A stretch of DNA of 64,000 nt. Origin: Tomocerus qinae. Lineage: Eukaryota > Arthropoda > Collembola > Entomobryomorpha > Tomoceridae. Each line of letters begins with the position of its first letter. Position 1 is the stretch's first letter. The stretch covers positions 27,838,513 through 27,902,512 of the forward strand of contig CM034547.1 of NCBI GenBank assembly GCA_020055645.1, in the 5' to 3' direction. The notes beneath the pieces were generated by a model. That model was not told the DNA's origin and searched no databases. It saw only the letters and a list, made by a program, of their open reading frames with translations. The position numbers were made by a program, and so were the translations under genes. Shown here piece by piece: positions 13,301-25,300 of this stretch.

Positions 13301-16300
13301 GAAGAGGGTCAGGTCATCCCATTAAAGCTGTCTGAATGAAAATGTAAATCTATCCATTAACTTGCTGTCAAGACATAAGGCTCGACAGTTGAGACTACAA
13401 CAGAAAAACACTTAAAAGATATTACATAGATAGTGGTAGTAGTTTCCGAGAATGAGTCCATGTATCTTTAAGCTTGACTGAAATGTAATCCTTGACGTTT
13501 CAAAAATGAGATGGGATTCTTAGGAGGCAGGCAGAGACTGTACGGTAGTAATGTAATACCTATATACAATTTCTATGATGATGAGTAGATTTGCTTTTAT
13601 TCTTAATATATAGGCTCCTGGCATAGCTAACAAATGAGGAAGCATGACCTAACTGCATCTGCCTACGGTATTTCATATTTTACTACATCTCATGCGATGA
13701 ACATACATGTCGACAACAATCCACTACTGGTGAAAGTACAAGTACCTAAATGGGAAACTAGAACAGTGGAGCAGAAGGGAAGAGGAGGACCGGTTAGAGA
13801 CGCAATTCAGTTTCAGATGTGAGTGTGGTTGCGGCGTTGCTTGGGGAAAGTAAAGCATTACAGCAATATGCACTTTTCTTGGTCTCGCATAGGAAAACAC
13901 ATATTAAGCATATATAATATATGACTAACTGAAACTAAACTACTAGGAATACAAAGCAGAGACAAAGAGTTAAGTTGGAGCTGAGTGAAAGTAGGAAACC
14001 GAGAAACAAGAAATGCTTAGTAAACTTTCCTGGGAAATACTAGAATTATTTCAGGAGAAGTCTCTCTTGTCTCATATCTTGACTCTGGTTAATGTATCTA
14101 AATAGAAGGAGAGTGAAGACAATATTACGGCTACGTAACCTAACTATTTTATGCTCCTTCCCTCTTATATCATTCTCCATTACGCTTCAAACTTAAATTC
14201 ACTCACTTCTGCTCCACTCTGAGAACCTACATGAAGAAAAGTACTTGGTTTTCTTGCTCCTTTCCCACGACTACAATGAATATAACATAAAAGCAAAGCA
14301 AACTTAACCATTACAGCTTTGTTGTTCTTCCCTTAGTAGTGACGACTACCACTGCATTGCAATGCATGTCATAGCAGTAGATACCATTAAATTAGAGCGG
14401 CTGAATGTTGAATATTTATAATGGTTCTAGGATCTAGGATAAATGGTTATTACTTCAGTTTGAGTAATCCTTATTATTAGGGATTTCATTTAGTTCTAGG
14501 ATACTATGTTATCTCTCTTGAGCTACGACTTGTTCAGATATACAAGTACCTAAGCGTGCATACTTCCTACTTTACTTAGTTATTGTGTCCCATCGACGAG
14601 TCAGCAGCCTCATGGAATGGGAAACAACCTAGGACATCGAAAGGACAGCACAAGTGGTTCCACATCCCACGTTAAGTCATATTTACTTTCGCATCTCCAT
14701 TTTGTGACATCTGCCTACCTCAAGGATAATAGAAGTATATAGGGTATAGCCTACCTACTACTAGTTTTCCACTGTACTACTGCTATCTTGTTTGTGACTA
14801 AATTATTCAGAACGCACTTGAAGCATAAACTCATACTCGTAATGTCTGTGTGGGTAAATTGATGGACTACTTCTTTCATGTACATTCATACTGTGGACCA
14901 AGGTATGCAGTAAAAAATAAATGTATAACTAGTTACGAGACAATGGCTAAACTAAAACACATGAAATGTGTTTTATTGCTCGTTATAAATACGGATGCAG
15001 CTGCCTCCGAATGCGGATGCAAGTTGAGCACAGCAGAGGAGAATCCAAATAAATTGTCGATGTTACATATCTGATTCTAAGCTACTCTACGGCAGTCCAA
15101 GGACATTTTCTTTATCTGAATACTTCCAAAACGACATTCATATAGCATAGGTAATAATAACACCTAATACAATAGTTCTTAGCAAATGTGATGTAGTTGA
15201 GAGAACTACATTTATATATAACCCATAATGTACGGCTACAATAACTTTCTCCATACAACAGGAGGGTCTGTTGATTGTGAACGAGTATGGGGAAATATCC
15301 AGAGCCATTACAGAATTCCATTTACAGTCTAATTCCTATCCAAAGAAGGATTTATCTGCTTTGTGCAGTATAATGTAAACTCGTTACAAATTCCATAAAT
15401 AAATCTTACACACATGCACTGGAACTTTTAGGTACATACCCAGGCATAAATGTCAGCGACAAGTACGATACTGATACAACTACCAAGCCACTGCAGTGCA
15501 CTGGTTAACTGGTTACCTAGCCCAGTCGACATTCAAGATAACAGTCTCCTACTACTCCTACACTATCCTTTAGGATCTTCCTCTCCTATTAAACACATAT
15601 AATGACAATTCGCTACGAGTACTACTATCAACCAAAGTCAATAAATTATTTACAAACTTGCTAGTTTCCTGTAAATCCTTTTTTTTCGCATAACATAACT
15701 ACAAACAATATACCATAATATTATACTTACGAAGCATGCGAAGTACCTACATATTAAGAAAAGTATATAAAACTGTAATATATTATGTAATTGCATATAA
15801 ATATAATATATGTTTTAAGTTTAAGTAATAGCTTCCATTAGCTGAAATCAGACCAGTCTGGTTCAGCTCTTATCACCTTCTGTCAGCAAAGATGAATTGA
15901 TATGAATACTGCATAAGCATGGTTTTAATTTGTGTGACAAAAGGTTTGGCCTAGAAGAATGGACTGCATGTGTTATGTCAAGCTAAGTGACTGATTGCTA
16001 TTCAGTAAATCGATGACGATTAAAAAGTGAAAAATATCAACCTTGCCACAATAACCACAGCCATATTGAAATTACCATTTAACACTTTCAGTATACCCAA
16101 CGTACACGTACGTACAAATTACTTAGTTTTGAAGCTTTGGTTTAGGTGGAGAAACTTTGGTTGGTGGTGGAGATAAAGAATTACTGAATAACTGTTACTC
16201 TATGTTTTTAATGACCAACACTCCAACAACTTTGGAATAGTAAATATGTGTTAAAAAATCAATGTAGTAAAATGTTATATAAATTATTCAATTGATTAAG

Positions 16301-16360
16301 GTCCGTGTTCCTGACTTTTGGAAAACCCAATTGACTATCAAAATACATGTTAAAATTTTT

Positions 16361-16675
16361 TGCTATTTTTGATATAACTTCCAGAGTTTTACTCCGATTT
16401 TCTAATGAAGTACATTTTCGGAAAGGTAAAAACATTGGCTAGGATTTAAATAGAGAAAATTTTCGATTTTTTTGATTAGTTAGCAGTAGCAATGGTTCAA
16501 AATTTTATGGCGAATTTCTATCCAGATGTCATCATTAAAGTGTGACATGTATAAAAACTGAGGCAATAATCGAAAATTTTCTCTATTTAAATCCTAGCCA
16601 ATGTTTTTACCTTTCCGAAAATGTACTTCATTAGAAAATCGGAGTAAAACTCTGGAAGTTATATCAAAAATAGCA
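16361..16675. repeat. Near-perfect inverted repeat, 108-bp arms
   Basis: Positions 16361-16468 are repeated as the reverse complement at 16568-16675, essentially base for base, around a loop of about 100 bp. Matching blocks include GCTATTTTTGATATAACTTC with its complement and AACATTGGCTAGGATTTAAA with its complement. The arms are far better conserved than those of the other inverted repeats here. It may be a young MITE or a long hairpin; no obvious target duplication flanks it. Confidence 0.9.
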
Positions 16676-17014
16676 AAGAGAGTTTCATAAAAAAGGTTGA
16701 AATGTAAACTGCCTCATACTTGACCGGATGTGCAAGTCATAGAATATCCGACATTGAAGCAATGGACTGATATCAACTTGACATGAGCTAGAGCATAGAG
16801 CTTTTTCTCTATGCCAACGCTGATGGTGTCATAATTTTCATAGTGTCATTGCTTGATTACAGTCAGTAGTAATTCGATCCCATGGTTACTACTGATGTCC
16901 CACCCAAGAGATAGCAGTGCAATACTCGAAATAATAATGTGGGGAAATGCAAATGTGCCTCTACATCCAAATGTAGCCAGTTCATGGCATGAACAAATTC
17001 TTGTGCACATTGGA

Positions 17015-17440
17015 TGAAGATTTTGCAGTGCAGATTGCTGTTGCTATTGGCTTCCTGTGTTAAATAGCTACATACCATTCAAAATTAGGAACTTCCTTGG
17101 AAACTTTGAATTTTGTTATTTTGAAGTGTTGTCATTGGCCAAGTCAGCCTTTTTCTGCAGCCTGTTTGATTGAAGTCTAGCTGGGTGCATTCAGTCCACG
17201 GGCTGGGAGAAGCCCGTGGTCATGGATACAGCCACTGATCCCCTCGGTTTTATCTTATTCAAACTGGTGGCAGAAGGAGAGCAAAACAAAACACATCCTC
17301 TTATTGACTTCACCAAAAGTGGTAGGAGCTACATTTATGAAGATTCTGCAGATTACTGTTGCTATTGGCTCCCTGTGTTAAACAGCTACATAACCCATTC
17401 AAAATTATGGAACTTGGGTGTAAACGTAAACATTTTGTTA
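17015..17440. repeat. Imperfect direct duplication, spacing about 325 bp
   Basis: About 100 bp at 17015-17120 recurs at 17338-17440 with substitutions and small gaps. Shared blocks include TGTTGCTATTGGCT, CCCATTCAAAATTA-like and TTTTGTTATTTTGA. It looks like an old segmental or element-derived duplication. No coding function is evident. Confidence 0.65.
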
Positions 17441-18147
17441 TTTTGAGTGTATTGCACTGCTGTCTTGTGTTTGCATCCTCAGTTAGTTTGTCGGTTAGTA
17501 GGGCTATGGGTTTCGGCTACTATTAAGAGCATATTTTTATTCGAATTTCGAAATATTTCAAAATTTCGAATTTCGAAATAATAAAGGAACAGCCACCTTA
17601 ACATATTACAGCATTCTAAGCATACTGCTACTATACTACGGTCATGCTCTTGTCGTTTAAAAGTAAAAACCAAAATTAAAAGGTTTTATTTTTTCACAAC
17701 CATAATTAATAACATTTTACCTGTTCACATGCTCTTTCAAGGTAAGCCTCTGGTAAATTAGCATATTTTTTGGTGATTTCCCCAATTTTCTTCGTTATCG
17801 AACAGCATACCCGAGGTGTTAGTCTCATATTGATGTTACTTTTGAGAGGAAGACAGCAATTAAAAACTGAGACACTTTTCAACTACCACTTGTCAATATT
17901 ACGCGGTGTGTTACTATTAATTTACCAAAAATCTGTTAAAAAATTGTACGCGAACAGTTTATGAGCAGGTTTTCCACTCCACTTTACGACCAGCACAGCT
18001 GACCGCCGGAAGAGTGTTGTTGTAGTCTGTAAAAAGCAGCGTGATAATGCGGGTAGTCTAACGAGAAAGTCTTCTAGATATTGCGAAAAGTAAGAGAGGG
18101 AATGAACACAGACAGAGAAGTTCTTCAGTTCCTATTTTCTATTCACA

Positions 18148-21100
18148 ATGATTTTCCAGAGGATAATATTTACTGTCAATAGTGCTCTACTTCAGAATGC
18201 CACAAGGATATCGGGGTCACAGATCCGTCACTTCGCTAAACCGTCTGGAGGTAATAATAATTGATTTTCCCAAGGTTATTTATTTGCTACTTAAAAATTG
18301 AGAATTCAACCCGGCTATTGCTTCTGTTTTTGGTCTGTGGATGTTCGTTCGTCCGATTCCTCTTCTACCCAAGAGCAGGTTTTAGATGCTATGAACGCAC
18401 ATCATACGAAATCAGTGTTATGCCGTACAGGAATTTGTGTGTGGCTACTATACCATTGCCATGTGCAGATTTTAAAGAATTTACTGGAAAACTTTCAAAA
18501 TTAAGTATTGTAAATTGTAGTTAGTGATTTTTGAGGTAGACTAATACATATTTTTATATGTATTATAATACTAATACATACTAATACCTTATATATTTTT
18601 TGTATTGGCCCATGGAAATTAGATAGAATAATATATAATAAAGAGATCAACATCGACAGTTCTAGTTCTGAATTCACTGGGAATAAAAAAAAAATTTAAG
18701 TTGCGGCTGTTGAATCATGATAATCATGAGCCAGTAGTGTCCACTGTAGCAAATATGAATGATTGCCAAACTGTCATCAGTCAACACACATCATAGATCA
18801 GTTACTTCGTTTGAGTGGTCTGTGGCCTATGGCGTGGTCACATAGTTTTATATTATTCATACATTTTTAAGAATGTGAATGTACTGTGGTTTTCGGCAAG
18901 TTCGGAAGTGTTCGTTTAATACTTTATTTTAAACAAAATGTTCAATATGTACTTACACAACTTTCCCTATTCAGCGTCAATAGGATTAAGAAAATCCGCA
19001 GCTTCGCTCTTGAACAAGAAAATTAATTGGTTGAAAACGGAAAGAAGATTAATAAGTTCTGGAAATGGGACAAATAACATGGAGACGTCAGTTTCGGGCT
19101 GCAATGTGATTGTTGTGGGAGGAGGTCATGCGGGGACAGAAGCGTCTTTGGCTTCAGCCCGCATGGGCTGTAAAACAGTTTTAATAACTAACAAGCTGTC
19201 TTCGATTGGAGAAATGTCCTGCAATCCCTCGTTTGGAGGAATCGGGAAAGGTCACCTAATTAGGGAAATTGATGCCTTAGATGGTATTTGTGGACGTATA
19301 TGTGATATTTCCGGAGTACAGTATAAGGTACTTAACAAGAAAAAAGGTCCAGCTGTGCACGGTCCTAGAGCTCAAATCGATAGAGATCTGTATAAAACTC
19401 ATTTGCAAAAGGAAATGTTTAAATGTGAAAATCTTGAAATATTAGAATCATCTGTGGAAGATTTAATTATCGAGGATGGTGTTTGTTGCGGAGTTGTTTT
19501 GTCAGACGAAAGAATTCTGCGGAGCAATGCCGTTATAATTACTACTGGGACATTTCTTCGTGGGGAAATCAATATTGGGAATGAGCGGTGGCCAGCAGGC
19601 CGTGTTGGGGACAAACCAGCAATAAAATTGGCAGAGACTTTAGAAAAGCTCGGTTTCCGAATGGGTCGTCTGAAAACTGGAACTCCACCTAGGCTTAAAA
19701 AACAAAGCATCAATTTCGGCGTGCTAGAAAAGCAATTAGGGGATAATCCACCTCTGCCATTTTCGTTTATGAATTCTGCAGTCTGGCTGGATCCCAATGA
19801 GCAGCTTGACTGTTATATGACTGAAACAAACAGTGATATTAACGCGATAATAAAGGACAATTTACATTGCAATCGACATGTATCCGAAGAGTCATCTCAT
19901 GGGCCGAGGTATTGTCCGTCAATTGAATCAAAAGTCCTAAGATTTCCTAATCGTAGTCATCAAGTATGGCTTGAACCAGAAGGCTTTCAGAGTGATCTAA
20001 TATATCCGAATGGTATATCTTGTACCCTTCCTGCTGAAGCTCAGCTAAAAATGTTGCACTGTATAAAAGGATTAGAAACGGTGGAAATGGCTCGACCTGG
20101 TTATGGTGTCACTTATGATTACATAGATCCGAAACAACTGAACAAAATTACATTGGAGACAAAGAAGGTAAAAGGTTTATTCTTGGCTGGACAAATCAAT
20201 GGCACAACTGGATATGAGGAAGCTGCCGCACAAGGAATTTTAGCTGGAGCTAATGCAGCCTCAAAAATCCTGAAACGGCCTTTCCTCCAAATTGGTCGCG
20301 CAGATGGCTATTTGGGAGTTTTAGCAGACGACCTAACAACAAGGGGAGCTCCAGAGCCATATCGAATGTTTACTTCCAGGGCTGAGTTCAGATTATCTTT
20401 AAGACCAGATAATGCAGATTTGAGGTTAACAGAGAAGGGATTTCAGATTGGTCTTGTATCCGAAGAAAGGTTCCGACGCTATGAGGTTGTCCGTGAGAAA
20501 CTGAAAGAACATAGGGAAATTCTTGAAAGTATCAATAGAACTTTGAAGGACTGGCAGTTAATTTTTAACAAACACCCAAATCGATTCTCATCGCATCAAA
20601 ATAAAAATTTGTTTCAAGTATTGTCTTTCGATGAAATCCAAATGGAGGATCTTGAAGAGTGCATGTCATCCTATTTGCCACAAAACTTTTTCGATGATCC
20701 TGAAGTAACTCGTCGTTTAAAAATTGAAGCCACTTACGATTTTGCAATTTCTCAGCAGTTAGTAGAAGTTGGACAATTAAGACAAGAGCAACTATTAAAG
20801 ATTCCAAATAATTTTGACTTTTATAATCCGAAAATAAGATTGTCATTTGAAGAACAAGAAAAATTGACTGAGTTTCAACCCAATGATATTGCCGAAGCTA
20901 GTCAAATTCCTGGGGTTACACCTGCTTGTATCATTAAACTTATTTATTTTATTAAGCGACGAAGTGTAGATGGCGGAAATTCTCCCGGTGCTTTGCTTTA
21001 ATGAAGTCTCCTTCCGTTACGTCAAAAAATACCCCTTACTAATACATACAGAGGCGAATTAGTTCATTATTTACTGTTCTGGTAAGTCCATAGTGATATT

Positions 21101-22033
21101 TTATACGGAAAGACTAAAAGGACCCATCTTAGGGTGAGGCACCCCAATATTAGGTTAGACTGTGTAGTTAGACTGATAAATTAGGTTTGTAGGGTGGTGA
21201 AACCAAACCTAAGATCCTTTAAGTCTAATCTAGCTGTATTAAAAATGTCAAAATATATACTAAATTAGCGTTTGACGTTTAACCGCCAAGTCCTCACACA
21301 TTCTCTTACTGACTTTACTGACTGATTTATAAGTAATTATTTTTCTCATTTTTGTCACAGGAATTCCTTCTCTCGGAGCAAAAAAAGGCAAGTTAGGTAA
21401 AGCGGGCCCTGTATTAGAGAAAAAAGTTCTTCCTGTAGAGACAGACGCAAACAAGCTAGTTAGTCATGTTTGTGGTTCTAACGTTAACAAACTAGGTGAA
21501 GATGTTAAAGTTAAAGAAGACCATGAGTATCCAGAGTGGTTGTTTTCAATGAACCTTGGTTAGTCCTTATTCTCCTTACTATAAATATTTGCTTGAAAAC
21601 ACTTGTTAACTTGTTACAATCGAATACTAGAATCAACTTTATCACCTGATTTCCGAATATCATACGTATCTGGAAATCTATATTTGAACAACAAAGTGTC
21701 CCGTGCGCGAGTGGGTATCCGCGAAACATGTAAAATTTTTACGTATCTAAAATAACTAATTTCACATTTTTCGCGGACACCCTGTATATCAAATATTATA
21801 TAGTAACATATGACCTTATACTTTTACTTTCGTTGCTATTTGCATGCCCATAGAATATGGGTCATGTGTTACATGGAACTTAAATTAACTTTGTGGTTAT
21901 CTTGTAATTTTTGGTAGACAAACCCGCCCCTTTAGAAGAGCTGGATCCGGAAAGCAATTATTATTGGTTTCGTATTAGAAAATTGTCAAATAGAAGAAAC
22001 ACTCGTCTACTTAAGTTAAGAAAGAAGCTTTAG
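18148..22033 (+). CDS. MRPL54: Mitochondrial ribosomal protein mL54
   Basis: Structural protein of the large mitoribosomal subunit. Exons 18148-18250, 21361-21558 and 21918-22033 join in phase 1 at both junctions and give 138 residues, the usual size of the family. The ATG at 18148 begins a basic, Arg-rich N-terminus without acidic residues ([10 protein letters not shown]...RHFAKPSG), suited to a mitochondrial presequence. The family signature [11 protein letters not shown] and LEELDPES followed by a basic tail ([13 protein letters not shown]) lies in exons 2 and 3. Intron 1 is 3.1 kb and holds the whole MTO1 gene on the same strand. The 3' end converges with the ARMC6-like gene, whose stop codon lies about 305 bp away. 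A poly(A) signal candidate is at 22146. Confidence 0.93.
18251..18937. other. Intron 1 of MRPL54, upstream of MTO1
   Basis: AT-rich intronic DNA between the MRPL54 donor (GTAATAATAA at 18251) and the MTO1 start codon. It would have to hold any promoter private to MTO1. I saw no decisive TATA or initiator match. The segment 18541-18600 is a run of TATAATACTAATACATA-like words, which is simple AT-rich sequence. Confidence 0.5.
18938..21001 (+). CDS. MTO1: Mitochondrial tRNA 5-(carboxymethyl)aminomethyluridine synthase subunit (MnmG/GidA family)
   Basis: FAD-dependent enzyme that works with GTPBP3 in mitochondria to modify U34 of several tRNAs (taurinomethyl- or carboxymethylaminomethyl-uridine), supporting accurate codon reading. 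One uninterrupted frame of 687 residues, full length for the family. Residues 1 to about 50 form a basic leader suited to mitochondrial import. The FAD dinucleotide-binding motif [12 protein letters not shown] starts near residue 59. The [14 protein letters not shown] segment carries the conserved cysteine (Cys95), and the second conserved cysteine is in RYCPSIES (Cys326). [30 protein letters not shown] and [20 protein letters not shown] follow, and the C-terminal tRNA-binding part ends in IPGVTPACI. No key motif is broken. It is intronless, unlike every neighbour, and lies wholly in MRPL54 intron 1 on the same strand. A poly(A) signal candidate ATTAAA is at 21238. Confidence 0.97.
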   Translation: MFNMYLHNFPYSASIGLRKSAASLLNKKINWLKTERRLISSGNGTNNMETSVSGCNVIVVGGGHAGTEASLASARMGCKTVLITNKLSSIGEMSCNPSFGGIGKGHLIREIDALDGICGRICDISGVQYKVLNKKKGPAVHGPRAQIDRDLYKTHLQKEMFKCENLEILESSVEDLIIEDGVCCGVVLSDERILRSNAVIITTGTFLRGEINIGNERWPAGRVGDKPAIKLAETLEKLGFRMGRLKTGTPPRLKKQSINFGVLEKQLGDNPPLPFSFMNSAVWLDPNEQLDCYMTETNSDINAIIKDNLHCNRHVSEESSHGPRYCPSIESKVLRFPNRSHQVWLEPEGFQSDLIYPNGISCTLPAEAQLKMLHCIKGLETVEMARPGYGVTYDYIDPKQLNKITLETKKVKGLFLAGQINGTTGYEEAAAQGILAGANAASKILKRPFLQIGRADGYLGVLADDLTTRGAPEPYRMFTSRAEFRLSLRPDNADLRLTEKGFQIGLVSEERFRRYEVVREKLKEHREILESINRTLKDWQLIFNKHPNRFSSHQNKNLFQVLSFDEIQMEDLEECMSSYLPQNFFDDPEVTRRLKIEATYDFAISQQLVEVGQLRQEQLLKIPNNFDFYNPKIRLSFEEQEKLTEFQPNDIAEASQIPGVTPACIIKLIYFIKRRSVDGGNSPGALL
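21238..21243 (+). terminator. Candidate poly(A) signal ATTAAA for MTO1
   Basis: ATTAAA lies 237 bp after the MTO1 stop codon and about 120 bp before MRPL54 exon 2, so MTO1 transcripts could end inside the host intron. Based on the hexamer alone. Confidence 0.4.
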
Positions 22034-22078
22034 TCGAAAAGAACTTAAAACATAAACGGTAGTAATTATTTAATTTTG

Positions 22079-22084
22079 TTTATT
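22079..22084 (-). terminator. Candidate poly(A) signal AATAAA for ARMC6-like gene
   Basis: Reverse-strand AATAAA located 255 bp after the ARMC6-like stop codon. It is the closest canonical hexamer I see, and it falls inside the expected 3' UTR of the opposing MRPL54 gene, so the two 3' ends may overlap. Confidence 0.4.
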
Positions 22085-22145
22085 GTTCTTGTATGTATGC
22101 TGTATACTTGTTATTAACTTACATTTGTCGTTTTGCATTTTAACG

Positions 22146-22151
22146 AATAAA
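22146..22151 (+). terminator. Candidate poly(A) signal AATAAA for MRPL54
   Basis: AATAAA 113 bp after the MRPL54 stop codon and followed by a T-rich stretch, the expected arrangement for 3' end formation. Confidence 0.5.
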
Positions 22152-22338
22152 TTTTTTTGGTATTCATCGAATTATTCTGCAGTTCAATAATTTGGGTAAA
22201 CATTGGAATAGATTGAGCTAATTAGCTAAGTACGCTTATATAACATTTACCAATTCATGTCTTTTCATACACAAAGAAATATTTGGCAGCTTAGAAAGAT
22301 CCGTGTCCAGTCTCATATCTGGTGGTGTTATTGATACA

Positions 22339-25300
22339 TTAGTCTTCAAGGTCCTCGTCTTTTGTAGGGGATGGTGCTTTTAAGACTTCAATGTTTGGTT
22401 CCTGATCTCTTGCTCCAAGTGGTGTATCTGGAACTTCAATGCCTAGGTCTACGAGTGCTGGTTTGACATAATTTTGTTTCAGTTCCGGGAGGTTGGCCAT
22501 AATATCTCGTAGTAACTGTTCCCCGCCTGCATTAAGAATAGTTTTCTTTCCGTTGTCGAGTCCATTGACAGCAACGCTCCGTAAAGTCAGAATGCCACCT
22601 TTCTGTAGGTTTCCAGGATGAATAAGAAAAAAAACATAATAATCCTTATGATGATGATTGTAGCCATTTGTATGCAATGGGCAACCAGAGAAATTCCCAA
22701 GAAATATTGTCCTACTGTCTGTGAGAGCGAGTTGATGTAAAGTGAACGTGAAGTGAAAAGTCTCTAGGAAAGTTTTCGCTTCTCATTTCATCCCACTCGC
22801 ACATAAACTTACTTTCAGCTTACCTTTTTACTCTCTGAGCCACTTTAGAGTAGGTACTTGTTATATGTATATGTATACGAAGATGATCTTCTTGTATTAC
22901 TTTCTCTACTTGGATACTTATTCCCGTAGTCCCATCCCATATATATTATCTTTAAGGTGTGGTATAACCATATAGATATAGGTATCCATAAAATTATATT
23001 ATTTTCCTTATTCTTACCAGTAGATAGATATTCTCAGGGTTCTTCTGCATAATATCGATAAACATGTTTATTGCACCCAAGGAAATGAACAGAGCAGTTT
23101 GGCAGGCATTTTTTGCTGTCAAGAAGGAACAACAAGACATGGCCACCTCCAGAACATCCGTATTCAACTATTTTCAACAAAGGTATTAAAGTTAACGTGG
23201 TTAAATAGTGCGTGACTGCATTTCTTTAATTTCCTGAAAGAAATTCTTGTTTTCGTCCTCGAGACAGATTTATTGGATTGTTTTAAACAGAAAGGGAAAC
23301 TTACTCTGTAAATCTGCATTAATTTCAAGACATGACGGACCAATCCCATGGACGCACTCTTAGCTCTTATCTCTTCGGAGGCAACCATGTAGCGCAGCAG
23401 TGATAGAGTATTTTTCATTAGCATTGCACTGTTAATACAATGCGGAGTTGTTAAAATCCGATAAATGGACGTGAGCACACCACCAAGATCTATGTGAAGG
23501 CAGTATTCTTCGTTTAAAGCAAACGTTCCCAGTAGCACAACAATTGCATTCAATGTAGAATTCTCCCATTTGACTGTGTTTGCAAAAGGATAAATTAGGA
23601 TCAACACTTATACGTCTAATGTTAGCTTCAGTTAAATGTTAGCAGTAAGCATCATTTCAAACACTCCTCTGCTCTGATCATTTTCATTAATGTTATTTCA
23701 ACTGAGGGAGAAGAAAGTTTGAGGGAAATCAAATAAACACTTAGAAGCAGCTTTATAGTAGTGAATTCAGTCTGGATCGTTATCTTCTGCTAGCCGTGTA
23801 GCAATCTACTAATTGTTAGGAAACTGAACACTACGGAAAGGAAACTCACGTGCAGAAATAATAGAAATGAGCAGGATAATGTAAAAGAAAGCATTACTAG
23901 TAAGCCATTTGCAGTGAAAGTCTTATCAAGAATTTGTACTGCATAGTTAAAGGAAATGAATTTAATTATGGAGACAAGTCTTGCTGCTTATTTGGGATAA
24001 GAATATTAAATTAGCGTGCGTGTACACCTTTGCTGAGGAAATGAGCTACTGTTGGGAGAATCCTGTGTTGATAAATCATTCGCTTTCGCTCAGGAGCTTG
24101 ATTATAAGAAACTCGAGGATCGTCATTCAGCATGATTGTTTTCACAGCTCCGCACCACTAAAACAAAAGAAAATAATATTGACCTTGGTTGAAGCATTTT
24201 ATCAGAAAATTGAAAGCTATACTCTCCCTCACTTTGTATTCTGAACACTTTCCGTCAGTATAAACTTTGCATTTGTTAAATGTGAGAATATTTACAGCAG
24301 CAACCTATTTACAGTATTCGATCCAAAAGGAGGAAACGACTATGCTCTACATTTTGTAGGATCTTAATAACAATGTGTTTGAGTCGAACTGCGTGGAACA
24401 AGGGAGAAAGCGGAAATGTCGACAGAGTTCCACAACAAATAGCATTATCATTTATCTATGTAGTGTTTCCAATCTTGCATTTCGGTAAGAATAAGAATAG
24501 ATTCTTGTGTGCTTTTATAATAGAACAAAGCCAAAATAGAAGAGTGAGTTGGCGAAGGATAAGATAAGAGTCTCAGCGGAGAATGGAAAATCATTCTCTG
24601 GTTGGATTGGATCATTTACATTTAGGAATTGCAGAAGAAGGGATAGAAGGTGGGATATACTATTGTTTTCTATAATTCTGGAAAAGGTACTTGTGAAGGG
24701 AGGAAGGAACTAGTGCCGTCGACAGTAAGTGCTAATACGGAGTAGAAGACAGAAGGAATCAATGGAGTCATTAGAGAGCAAGTTGCAGAGCATCTGTCGA
24801 GTTCCCTGTCTCTCTACGATCTCTATCTACTATTTAGCTAACAGTTCTTTGGGAGTTGTTCTGGATCTAGATACTAAGGTAATAAGTAAGTACCCGAAAG
24901 TGCCTATGCCTAAGGACTACCTAGGTTTACCTAAGTTAAGTTCGGGAGCTGGTTGGTACTACGATACTACGATTATGTCAGAGATAGAATTCTAAGCAAG
25001 GAAGTTGAGACTGCTATTTGTATGTATGCTGAGAGATAAATAGGAGGATGTGATGTAGGACTGTAATGTAGTAGTAGTTGTTCGTCAAGTACAACAAACG
25101 GAGGATCATGAGGATTGAGGATGCTGGGATGATGATACTAGGACGGAGTGACTTGTCTAGTTTCGTCTATCTCACAATCAGCTCTTCAGAATCAACTCGA
25201 ACTATTCTAGTCGTCGACTTGTGTGAAAGTTTAGACGGAAAGTCTGATGATAATGTGATGGGATAATTAGACAAATCCATAAAGCACCTCTCTCACGACT

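Larger units (their letters stand above)
6371..18147. other. Gene-poor interval of about 11.8 kb
   Basis: No open frame here shows a recognisable domain or joins in phase to a neighbour. The missing first exon of MRPL24 (minus strand) is expected somewhere upstream of 6370 and may be in this interval. It also holds a 23-bp tandem repeat (8612-8713), a GAAT-rich microsatellite near 10311-10341, a near-perfect hairpin (16361-16675) and an imperfect direct repeat (about 17015-17120 and 17338-17440). Its base use, with many TAGTA/TACTA and GAAAGT/ACTTTC words, is typical of non-coding DNA elsewhere in the window. Confidence 0.5.

Noticed and set aside
16863-17446. Possible coding exons on either strand around the duplicated segment
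   Set aside because: The two copies differ by frameshifting indels and have no recognisable domain, so the repeat looks non-coding.
17528-17580. Palindromic TTCGAATTTCGAAATATTTC-type words
   Set aside because: Short AT-rich self-complementary words without a larger arm structure; not enough to call an element.
25265-25287. Reading through the ARMC6-like exon 4 to a TAA at 25265, giving a truncated protein
   Set aside because: The downstream exons at 24157-22339 continue the ARMC6 alignment in phase from the GAG at 25288, so the stop lies in the intron.
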